Shown in pieces: positions 9,401 to 21,400 of a stretch of DNA of 64,000 nt (position 1 is its first letter; every line of letters begins with the position of its first letter). The position numbers and the translations under genes are program-made. Below the pieces are notes generated by a model. That model did not search any database. It saw only the letters and a program-made list of their open reading frames with translations, and was not told the origin of the DNA. The stretch comes from Taeniopygia guttata. Its lineage: Eukaryota > Chordata > Aves > Passeriformes > Estrildidae. The DNA lies in NCBI RefSeq assembly GCF_048771995.1, contig NC_133030.1:12788001-12852000 (forward strand), in the 5' to 3' direction.

Positions 9401-12400
9401 ACCCCCTACCTAGGGCAGGGACACCTTCCACTAGACCAGTGTCCAGGCTGGGTTTGGACACTTCCAGGGATGGAGAATTTTCTTTGGAGGTGTTGATGTA
9501 ACCTCTGGTTTTCCAGAGGTGATGGTGGCCCCTCGGATGTGCCCGTCAGCCTCTCCGTGCACTGCCTGGATCACGATGCCTTCCTCTTCGCCCTCTGCCA
9601 GGACCATAAGCTCCGGATGTGGTCCTACAAGGTGAGCAGAACCTGGGTTTGGGGGAGCAAAATGAAGCCCAAGAATCACAGGTTGGCATGGATCTGTCTC
9701 CCATTAAATTGTGGCTGTGGCTTCTCCACACTGGGATTTGGGACAATATGTGAGAGCAGTCGTGGTGTGTGTTTGTAGCAGTGTCTGTGAAGCGAGGGGT
9801 TTCCTGCCCAGCCTCATTCCTGTAGGCACACAGTTTTGTGGAGGAAGTGGGAGTGGGGCTGGGGCCGAGCCTCATCCCCATGGGCACAGCTGTGAGCAGC
9901 AGGTGAGCAGCACTGACAGCGATGAGCCAGGGAGTGCCATGGGGCACTGAGCAACCACCAAAGGGAGCAGAGGGCACACAGGGGCAGTGCATCAGCATGA
10001 GGGTATAAAAGGCTGGGCTGAAGGACAAGATGAGCAGACACTTGCAGCATTCTGAGGTGATAAGATGTTGCTCTGTATGGGCAGACACCTGAATCTTTCT
10101 GGTGAGGTGTGGTGATGCTCTGGATGGGCTGAAACCTTCTGATACTGTATGGTGATACTCTGTGTATCGTGGTCCTTTCAACTAAAACTGCTGCTGTGGT
10201 GTACGTTGTGACATATGGTGACCTTGATGTGACTTGGGATTGGGCTGTAGGGTGAGGTACAGCTGGAGACAGAGCCCAGATTAGTGTTGAGAGCAGTGAG
10301 AGAAGCTGCCTGGTCCCAACCAGAGTGATTTTGACACCTGGGGTACAGGTGAGCCACTGGGGACATAATGGGAAATAACTTATCAAGTGAAGAACAGAGT
10401 GTTTTATCTACATGGAAAGCTTTGTGGAAAAGAGAAGCCATTAAGACTACTGACAATCCTCTTTGTAGTGTTTTACCATGGGCAAAGTCATAAGATTTTA
10501 AGACTGGTGCAAGTATTGCATTTAGTGTTTGGAAAGAAGTTAGGGAAAGACTATGGGACCTGGACAGAGCTGCCAACATGCAGAGGACAAGCTGGGAGAT
10601 GTGGCACACCTCCAGCTTCAAAGTGGAGAGCTTCTTGTCTTCCCCTTGCAAGAATATCAACAAGCCCAGATTTCTGTATCTTGAAAGGATCTCCAACAAT
10701 CATCTGTCTAAATGGGCAGTGGACAGGGCCCCCAGTTTGCCTGGTGTCCTGTATGGCATCAGAAGAAGGTATGGGCAGAAACAATATTGAGCTGAAATGG
10801 GTTGAATAAACCAAGCTGTACTCCACATTGGGTGATTATATGTAAACCAGGATATTTGGAAGACCCAAGTCCCAACTTCAGAGTACAGTGTGTGGAGGGG
10901 CCATTGAAATACCCACGGTGCACACTGGGAAGGAACTGCTCCCTGGACAGGAATGCTGTGGAAAAGAACAATATTCAGTTTCAGTCATCCAGCCAGTCGA
11001 GCCCTTACTATCTCTCAGGGGACCCTGCTGTCTTTAAGTGCAAGTGCTGGTACCAGCAGGTTTCCCAGAGGGAGAAATTCAGAGCACAGTGCCTGGATTG
11101 AGTGATTCCATAGCGTATGTGTGAATAATTGTCCCTGTTTGGGTAAATGGGAATAGCATGAAGGAGCCCAGCTGTGGAAATGACAGAGCCCTTAACCAAC
11201 CTGGTGACTTGAGCTCAACTTCTCCTGGTGTTTCCCATTTTGCTGTGCTTTGTTTGCAGCTTAGCTAATGTTCTGTCTTGGAATTTGTTATTGTTTTATT
11301 ACTGGATGGTTGTCTTTGCATATTATCCACATTAGAGCTAGTTTTGTAAATGTATTTACATTTTGTAAATACTACTTTTGGTTTTGTATTTACATTTTAT
11401 GCAGACAAAGGGTTGTACTTGCATTTTATCCATTCTATACCGATCTCACTGTTATTAACAATTGTAAAAAGATTATAACTTGGAATTATATAGCTGTATA
11501 ATTATTGATATTGTTAAGGTTGTATAGCTATTTGGGTAATTGTGTAGCTGTTGATTTTGTTAATAAACTGGTGTTTGGCCTTTGGCTTATTCTTGTATGT
11601 TGCTATTGATGCTGTCAATATTCTAGAAATGTAAGTATAAAGATTTTAACAATATCTAAGTTTAGAGAGTGAATCAAGGTGAGTACAAGAGATGCATTCC
11701 AGAGTTGGTGGAACTTACAAAAGAGGTACTTGGACCATGTTTACTATTTCTTCTGCAAGGGCCCTGTAGAGAAATAGTAGACATAGCATTTATTTAAAAG
11801 AATAAAAAAGGGGGAATTGTAGGTACACAGTTTGTGGGAATTGGGAGTGGGGCTGGGGCTGAGCCTCATCCCCAATGGGTACAGCTGTGAAAAGGTGGGC
11901 AATGTGGAAGGTCATGGAGTGCCCAGGTGTTACTGCCCGATCAGCAAAGGGAGCAGAGGGCACACAGGTGCAGTGCATGAGCAATGAGGGTTATTGAAAG
12001 GTTGGGCTGAAGGACAAGATGAGCAGACACTTGCAGCCTTCTGAGGTGATACGTTGTTGCTCTGTATGGGCAGAGACCTGAAGCCTTCTGATGTGGTGTG
12101 GTGATGCTCTGGATGGGCTGAAGCCTTCTGATGTTGTATGATGTTACTCTGTGTATCATCGTACAATGTATGTGTGGTTGTCTCAACTGCAACATACACA
12201 TTCCTGTGATAAGGGTTGTTTCCAGACTTACTGGAGCGTTTGGGAAGGCAGGCAGGAGTGCTTTGAAGCACAAGGAGCCATCCCAAATGGATTTTCTCCT
12301 GCTTTCAGTGGTAATGAAAGTGTCTTTGTCAATAGGAAGTTAATAAAAGCCTCTTGCTCCAGATATTGAGTGCCAGAGCTAATGGAGCAGCACGGTGCTT

Positions 12401-15400
12401 TCACGGCTCAGTGGCACTGGAATGTGCTGTGGGAGGGAGGGGAATCTTTCTCCTACATGCCTGGGCTGTGGCAGCCTGTGAGAAGGGGGTCCAGGTGAGC
12501 TGGGAGAAGCTAAGGAGTGGTTCAGGTAAATGTATGGAGCCTAAATTAACATCTGTTGTGGACAATTCTGGGCAGATATTGACTGGAAGGGGAAGGAGAG
12601 GAGAAATTTCTCAATCCAGGATATTTCCTAAGCTGCTCTCCTGATGCTTTTGTTGTTTGCAGGATCAGATGTGCCTGATGGTGGCGGATCTGCTGGAATT
12701 CATGCCGGTCAGCAGGGACCTGCGGCTGGCAGCTGGCACCGGGCACCGCCTGCGCCTGGCCTTCTCCCAGTCCCTGGGCCTGTACCTGGGAGTCTACATG
12801 CACGCTCCCAAGCGAGGGCAGGTATGGAGCCAGGGCTCTTCAGGCTGCGGGAAGAGGAGTCATTTCCCTAGGACTTGAGTTTGGAAGGCAAGAAATAGGG
12901 AAAAGTTTTGTGTGTGACCTTCTGGAGGGATCAGTGGTTTCTAAATAAACATTTTTCCCCCTCACAGCGTTGGGGGATATGTGTGCTGGAGCTCTGGGAG
13001 TGGAATTCCCTGTGTGACTAAGCTGATCCATGAGGGCTGGTTCACTTGTTTACCTCCTGCTCCTAAAATGTGGATATGCCGTGGGAAAAGGAAAGGTCCA
13101 AAAGGAGCTAAAAGCATGGAAATGCTAGTGGTGTGTTTACACCAGGCTCCTGGGAGTGTGTGGATGCTTCTGCAACTTGGGGAGAACTTTTCGTGGAGAA
13201 CGATAAATTTAGCAGGAGGGGAAGGACAGCACAAACCAGCCTCATCTGTTGGAGAGCTTATCCCTTTCTCCAGGGAATTTCCACACAGAATGAGAGTGTG
13301 TAACTTGAGTCCTGCTGTCCCACGAGTACTCTGCTCTGGAAAGAACATGCAGAGCTGGGCCTGCAGCTGAGGAATTGGGGCTTTCACACTTTAGTCTCCT
13401 TCTTTTCCCACATCTTGTGGTCACTGGGTGTGGTGGTCTTACAGTTTTTCAAATTTAGTGTTTGGAAAGACTTGAGAGTCCTTTGGGTCCAGGCAGGGAT
13501 GAGTGTCCTTAGGGAAAAGGGTGAAGCCAGGATATCTGTGTAGGGGGTCCAGTGGTGTGCTTAGCTCACCCCTCTTGTCCTCTAGGTTCTGTGACTCCTA
13601 ACACCAGGCAGGGAGATGGACTGGAATGATGATATTCCACGAGATGTGTTGGTTTAGTCCTTCAGGAAATGATTTATGAGGTGTGTTTGTAGTTTTGTGT
13701 CTTCCAGCTGGTGAGCACTGAGAGCAACCGCTACAGCCTTGACCACATCTCCTCCCTGTTCTCCTCACAGGTGAGAGCTGGGGCCTGGCCCCAGGAAGGA
13801 GAGGCCTGGGCTTTGGGATTTAAATCACAGAGTCACGAAATGGTTGGGTTGGAAGGAACCCCTTAAAGCTCATCTTGTTGTTCCAGCCTTCCTGCCATGG
13901 GCAGAGACACCTTCCACTAGACCAGGTTGCTCCAAGCCCTGTCCACCCTGGCCTTGGACGCTTTCAGGAATGGGGCAGCCACAGCTTCTCTGGTCAGCCT
14001 TAACACCCTCACAGGGAACAACTGCTTCCCAATATTCCATCTGAATCTCCTCTTTCTCAGTTTGGACTCATTCTCCCTGGTCCTGTCACTCCAAGCCCTT
14101 GTCCAAAGCCCCTGTTCATCTTTATTGTAGGCTTCCTTCAGGTACTGGAAGGGGCAATTAGTTCACCCCCAGGCCTTCTCTTTTCTGGGCTCAATTCCCA
14201 AAGCCTGTTAAATTCCACAGGGGAATGTTTTGCTGTTGTTAAATTCCCACCTTTCTCTGCTGTACTCTAATTTGGGGGATAAGAAAGGAAATTGGCTCTT
14301 TCCCTCTTTCCTAGGAGACTTTGGTTGACTTTGCCTTAACCTCAGCCGAGATCTGGGCGCTCTGGCACAACGAGGAGAATCAAACTGTTGTGAAATACAT
14401 CAACTTTGAGCAGTGAGTTTTGGGCATAGATCACTGGGATAACTGCAGGAAAACCTTGACAGAGCTCCTCAACTAAGAGATTTATACTCAGGCTGCTAGA
14501 ACATGGAAAATGTAAAAATCCAGGCAGCAGGGTTGCTGAAAGTGGAGTTTGAATGTGGCAGAGAGAGCCTTGTGCTTCCCCACAGCTCCTTCAAAACAAC
14601 CAGGTGGTCCCTTCCAGGAAAAAAACATGTTTTGGGGAGATGGTGATGGGAAAGGATCACCCCTGAATATAAAACTGAGGTGGCTTGTTGCAGAACCAGG
14701 GAGTTGGAACAGTTGATGAAAAATGCTGTGAGTGTCCAAATTTTAGAAGAAGAAGCTACTGGTCAGTCTGGGAATTGCAAGTGAGCTTGTGTGATGGGAA
14801 GAATGTTTTGAATGAAGGATTCCAACCTGTTCCATCAGTTTATAGCTAAGAATGCTACAGTTGTTAACCTCTCTGGCCAAAATCTGTCCCTTGTCACACA
14901 AACCTCCTTTTCCACATCCAGAGGGCTGTTTTTGCTGATGAAAGCAACAGGTTTGGTTCAGGTGGATGCCAAGTTGATTCCAGATTTGTTTCCTTCCAGG
15001 AATGTTGCAGGTCAGTGGAACCAGGTGTTTGTGCAGCCGCTCCCTGAGGAGGAGGTGACAGTCCGGCAGGATCAGGACCCCAGGGTGAGCACTGTAGAAC
15101 AGCACCAAAAATTAATGAGGTCACTCAGGAGAGAAAATAAACAAAGAATAAACAAAATCAGGTGTGTGCAGGAAGCCGTTTTTGATACCAAGTTGCAGCA
15201 GGGTGTGGACAGAAACACAGAGCCAGGGGATGACGTTGATAATGGGAGGACAGACTAAAAAACAGCAGCTGAAATGTTCTCCTCATCCTTGAGCTTTGTG
15301 AACTTACAATCTTTTTGCAGGAAATCTACTTGGAATATCTCTTCATGCCGGGTCGGTTCACTAATGCAGCTATCCAGAAGGCTTTGCAGGTAAATGAAGG

Positions 15401-18400
15401 AGAATTTGGGATGCTCTCTGTTCATCTTCTTCCTGGCCCTTTAGATGTGAGGCAGCAGGATTCCTTGGAGCTTTTGCCAGGCATGTTTTTATGGGGAGTC
15501 CCTGGAGCGAGCTGATGGCTGCTGGGCTGTGCTGCAGCTGCTGTATGCCCACAGCTGGAGACAGAACCTGGAATCCAGATAATTAGTTTTTTTCCCCCTT
15601 GGATAGCACAGCAAATTGCTGAGCTTGTTTTTCATTCCTGCTGATGTAGCCAGGAGAATGGGGACTCAGCACCCTGTGGTGCTGTTTGTCAGGATATGTC
15701 ATGGAATCATGGAATTGCTAAGGTCAGAAAAGCCCTCTGAGATGGTGGAATTTGACGGTTCCTTCCAGCACTGCCAAGACCACCCCTAAGCCATGTCCCC
15801 AAGCGCCACATCGCATGGATTTTAAATCCTTTGAGGTATGGTGGTTGCACACTGCCACACATCCATGTATCCCAAATTTAGCATCCAGACCTTTCTTTTA
15901 ACACTTCCATCCCACAAAGTGCTGGCTGATGCTCTTGTCCTGCTTTACCTCAGTGCTGCTTGAAACTTTGGCGAGACTTTTATTTTGCCTTAAAATCCAA
16001 GTTTCTTGTGCTGCTTTGCAGATCTTTTCTCAAGGAACTGAGAGGCACATGGATCTGACATGGGATGAATTAAGGAAAGAGGTCACCTTAGCTGTGGAAA
16101 ATGAGGTGAGGTGGACTTTTCTTCCAGGATATTGTGTGGTATGTGGTGTCATGATATTTTAGGTGCCAGGTGACCCTGCACCTTGATTTATCCTTTATTT
16201 CTCCAAAGGGAATGATGTAACTTTTTAAAAAGTAGAAGCCTTCGTCCTTCCTGCCTGGGGTTTCCTTTCCCTCTTGGGATTTTGGAATTCTGGCTGTTCT
16301 CTCTCTTCTCCTTGTGTGCACTTTGATCACCCATCACACGGTGCCCAGACCAGCCCCATGCAGAGCAATTGCTCATCATTTTGGAATAGAATCCAAAATA
16401 GAGGGATTATCTTCCAAATAATCCAAATAGCAATTATTAGGAGATCTACCTGAGAGATCTCTATGTTCTTTTTGGGTCTGTCTTTCCCTTGTTTTATCCT
16501 GTTTTTATTTCACTTGGCTATTCCTGATTCCCTTGTTTTGCCCCCACCAGTTCCAGGGCAGCGTGACAGAATACGAGTGCTCCCCAGAGGAGTTTTGGCA
16601 GTTGCAGGTGGAATTCTGGTCCAAGTTCTATGCCTGCTGCCTGCAGTACCAGGAAGCTCTTTCCCGGCCCCTGGCCTTGCACCTGAACCCCTACACCAGC
16701 ATGGTGTGCCTGCTAAAGAAGGTGAGGCTGGGTGGTGATGAGATTCCCTGAACAAGTTTCTCCAGTGGATTTGGGAAGCTCAAGGACTTTCTCCTCACCT
16801 TTCAGGGCTCCATGTCCTTCCTTGTGCCCTGCTCCTTGGTTGATCATCTCTATCTTCTCTCCAACGAGCACTTCCTGACCGAGGATGATGCTGCCATCTT
16901 TGAAGGTGAGAATACATGGAGTTTCTTCCCTCCTGTCAGAGATGTGGGAGCTTCCACAGACATCCCTTGAAGAGCTCCTGATCCATAGTTGCATGGAGAT
17001 TGCTTTATTTTGGCTTTGCAGGGGTACTTATTTTGTGAAATTTGCCATCTAATTGCTCACACCAGCAATTAGGAAACAGTGTCAAGGCTGCCAATAGCAT
17101 CATGGAATTGTTTGGGTTGGGTGAAATTCTTCCCTGTGAGGGTGGGGGTACCCTGGCACAGGTGCCCAGAGAACTGTGGCTGCCCCATCCTTAGAAGTGT
17201 TCAGTGCCAGATTGGACAGGGTTTGGAGCAGTCTGGGATAGTGGAAGGTGTGCCTGCCCATGGCAGAGGGTGGGACTGGATGGGCTTTAGGGTCCATTGC
17301 AACCCCAACTGTTCCAGGATTTATGAGATGTTTTCACATCAGCTGTGGAGAAGGGGCTGTGCTGTTCCTTGTCTCCAGGAAGTGAATGCCAGAGTATGGA
17401 AAACATGTCATTAATATTGTCACCACAGTGCCCTCTGTGCCTTGCTGGCCCTGGAATGCCATTTCACTAAGAAAAAGGCAATGGAAAATGTTACCTAAGC
17501 TCCACTTCCATGCTTGAGTGATTTTTATATATTTTTATAAATCAGGATCGTCATCTGTTTAGTTGAGCTTTTTAGTGGAGCAGAGGGAAGGAAAGCTGGA
17601 GGCCTGGGCTGGATTTGGGAGCCCCAGCAGTTCCTTCCCTGGCTGTTTTAAACAGTCACGGTCTCAAAAAATGGGATTTAATTTAAAATCTGACTCATAA
17701 AGGATTGCAGAGCCGAGCTGAATCATTTTCTTCAGGATGTATTTGTTTGCACTGCTTGTTTTCTTTCAACCTGTGGCTGGAAAAGATCCCTTGGAAGGAA
17801 TTTAATTTTTTTATTATTGCATCATTTTTTATTTTCTGGATAATAAAGCCCAAATCTTTCCCTTGTCAACTCCTGAGCTTTAATTCAGCCTCCTTGTTAT
17901 TGGTCAAGGTTTGGCACAGGGAACTAACTGGGACCAATCTGCTGTTACTGGTGATAGGAGCTGAACTAACTGGCTTTTGCATGGTCTTCCCACCTTCCCT
18001 TGGAAATCTCTTGGAAAATACACAGTTAGATTCTTTCATTGCAGATTTGGAGATGTCTCGTGATGTTGTCTGTCTTGTCCAGTGCCTTCGCCTGATTGGA
18101 GAATCAATTTCTATGGAAATGGCATTCATCATGGAAATGGCTTGCTCCCGCCTCCAGCCTCCAGAAAAGGCTGCAGAGCAGATCCTGGAGAACTTGATAG
18201 CTAATGACACGTAAGGAGATGTGTTTTCCAGAAGCTTCTCAGAGTGGCTGAGCTGGGATTGTCCAGAGCTGTCTCTGCTTGACATCCAAGGGCATTTGAG
18301 TTGTGTGGGCTCCCTGCCCTGTGCTGAAAGAAACTTTTCCAGGGATGGGGACCATGGGTTTGGTGTTGTTAGCAGGTTCTTCCATCCACAACCTAGAGAG

Positions 18401-21400
18401 CAGAAAAGGCACAAATTCCTATGAGGTGTGAAAAGAAGTACCTGGAGACAGTAGGGAGAGGTCAGAGCCTTGGTCAGACTCTGTGGTCCTGTGTGGTTCC
18501 TGTGATAACCGAAATTGTTTCCTTGTGGAATGCCAACTATCTGGTTGTTATTTCCTGGTAGCCTGAGGGAGTGGAATAAATAGACTGGTCCCTGCAGGCG
18601 CTGCAGTAAAACTCACAAGCCAGCCAAGGATTCCAGTTAGGAATGTCCAGGCTGATCAGATACTGATCCTCACTGGAAGGGAGTGTAAGGGAGCCCTCTT
18701 CAGTTGGAACCTCAGGTTGCCGTTCCTGACGATGAGGATATTTTTGATTTTGCAGGGAAAATGTGATGGAGGATATTCACAGCAAACTGCAGGAGATCAG
18801 GAACCCCATCCATGCCATTGGATTGCTCATCCGAGAGATGGACTACGAGACAGACGCTGACATGGAAAGAGGTGAAAGCTCTTTGCCGGCTTCTGGGAAA
18901 CGCTAGGAAGTGTCCTTATCCTGTGAATTGTTCCTGCCTGTGTGGCTCCTGCCTCACCTGGGTGGTTTTCCCCTCAGCTCCGCACCTGGCGCTGCGCATG
19001 AGTCTGTCCCAGCTGTTTGGCAGCAGCACTGCTGCGCACGTGGTGTGCGGGGGGGTGGCCAAGATCTGCACCGTCCGCTTCCTCCTCTGCCGGGACCTGC
19101 TCATCCTCCAGCAGCTCCTGCTGCGCCTCGGAGATCCTGTGAGTGCAGCTCCCTGGACTCGGGAATCCTGTGGGGTTCTGCTGGTGGTGCAGGGTGGAGC
19201 TCTTGTCTCTTCCCACAAGGCTGTTGGAATAGCCCGAGGCTTGGGCAGGTCTTGCTCTCCTCCAGCTGCTTTTGTCTTCCTAAGCAAAGCAGCCTAATTC
19301 CCTTTATTCCTCAATGAACATCCAGGAAGCAGGAAGTGAAGCTGTATTTGTGGGAGGAGGGCATGGATTCCAGCCTCCTGTGTGGCTCAGCACACGTGCA
19401 GCTCTTCCAGCTATCCCCTGTCCCTCTCCCAGCATCAATGGCAGCACCATTCTCTGACAGTGCACTCCAAGGCTGCAGTTTCAGCCCCTTGGAAGCTGCT
19501 CCAGCCAGAGCAAACAGCCCCCACGATGTTTGGAGTGGTGGGATGGACTGGTCTGGGTCTGTCCCATCAGGCCTCAGGCCACGTGAGACATGGTGCTGCT
19601 GCTTTGACTGATCACAACGATGCGGAACAAGTCCTCACACAAGGACAGCCTTGTTTAAACCAATATTATTTGCTTAAAAATAGTCAGGAGTTTCCTGGTT
19701 GAAAATAAATCCCTTTTCCCTGGATATCCTGGTAGCATTTAAGGTGCATTGCAAGGTGCCCTCTGGAGCTGGGCTTTCCCAGATCATGAGGCATGTGACC
19801 TGCTGCTTTCCCACTTTGATGTACCTGTCCTTCAGAAGCTCAGATTGTCTCATCTCCCGTGACTCATGCTCTTTGCTGGAGCTTATGGAGACCCTGAGGT
19901 GATCTCTGCAGCAAAGCCATGGTTTCAGTCAATCCTGGAATGTTTTGGGTTGGAAGGGCTGTGGTGTCTTAAAGACTGTTTAATTCCAAGCCCCTGACAT
20001 GGGCTGGGGCATTTGCCACTAGGCCAGGTTTCTCCAAGCACTTTCCAATCTGGCCTTGGAACACTTCCAGATGAAGGACAAGAGTCCTGCTGGCTCCCTG
20101 GTAGGGATGAGTTCCTGCCAGGCTGTTCAGCACCTTACTGTTTCCAGAAGGGACAAGCTGGGCCTGACACAAACCTTTTTGGTCGCCCTTGTCCTGCCAT
20201 TGTGCCAAGCTCTGGGCTTTCCTTGCAGATGGTTTTGGGAGGGGGACAGCTCTTCCAGTCCCAGCAGGACTTGCTGCACCGCACCTCTCCCCTGCTGCTG
20301 TCCTACTTCCTGATCCGGTGGGCGAGCCAGTGCCTGGCCTCTGACGTCCCTGTGGACACATTGTAAGTCTCTACCTGACCTGGCTTTGAGTCCTCCTTAA
20401 TCCACCTGAAATGCCCTTCCTGGTGTAGAAAGCAGGCGGTTGCTGTGGGAGTATCACTCCAGGAGCACTGGGGAGGGTTTTTTTCCCTTCCATGTTCTGA
20501 GCTGACTCTGCCTTGTGCTAAATCTGCCCTCTGAGGCCTCGCTGTTCTGCGCTCCGTAGGAGTTGAACAATGAACACAGTTAAAGCGGGAGGCGTTTTGT
20601 TGTCTCTTCACTGATGGCTCCTTTCTTCCCTAGGGAATCTAATCTGCAGCATCTCTCCGTGTTGGAGTTAGCAGACACCACGGCCCTGACACCACACAAA
20701 CTGGGTGAGGTGTCCACGGATCATCAACTCTCCCTTTCTGTTATTTAAGCCTGTCTCTGCCACCTGAGGGAAGTGCTTTATGCGGGGAGCTAATGGACTG
20801 TGTGCTTGAATGACCCTGATTTAAGTGGGGATGTTTGTCAGGCTGTCCACAAAAAAAAACCCAAACCAACAACAAAGGATCTTGGAGTGCTGAACTCTGA
20901 TTTTACTCTCAGCCTGAGAAGGATGGGAATGCCTCACTGAGCCAAAAATTTGCCATTCTGACCCTGGCAACATCAGCCAAACTTACCCTTCATGTACCTT
21001 ATAGTGGCTATAAAGGTCTGACCAGGTCTGTCACAGAATCCTGGAATGGCTTGGGTTGGAAGGACCTTAAAGCTCATCCAGTTCCACCCCTTGTCATGGC
21101 AGAGACACCTTCCATTAGCTGGAGTTGTTCAGAGCAACCTGCTCCATCCAACCTGTCCTGCTCTCCAGCCTTTACCTTACAGCAACCTAAGAGCAGCAGC
21201 TCAGAGAAGCAAGAAAATGTAAAACTACTTGCTCAAAGCCTGTTTGAAAATATGGAAATAACTCCCCAAAACATTGCAGCTGATATTTGGTTCATATTTT
21301 TAAAGTTTTACTGCAAAGATGTAACTTTTGGGTTAGTTTTATTGGGAGAATATAAGGCTGCTTAATTAGGGAAATGTGGGCCTTGAAGTGGTTCCAGAGG

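Larger units (their letters stand above)
9821..12198 (+). mobile_element. Endogenous retrovirus fossil with two LTRs, internal region mostly missing
   Basis: Two related LTRs of about 380-390 bases lie in direct orientation at 9821 to about 10213 and at 11818-12198, each starting TGTAGG. They enclose about 1.6 kb, far shorter than a full provirus interior. The six-base sequence CATTCC occurs directly before (9815-9820) and after (12199-12204) the element and fits a target-site duplication. A purine-rich tract lies just before the second LTR (about 11803-11816), and a tRNA-primer-site-like TGG stretch follows the first (from about 10216). The first LTR has a TATA box near 10001. A six-base duplication suggests an alpharetrovirus/ERVK-like class II element. 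By eye the LTRs differ at many sites, so the insertion is old. The element is clearly broken; no coding domain was recognised. It sits in NUP160 intron 5 in the gene's sense orientation. Confidence 0.8.

Noticed and set aside
10387-11200. Open frames inside the ERV fossil
   Set aside because: They belong to a broken old element, show no recognised domain and are not host genes.
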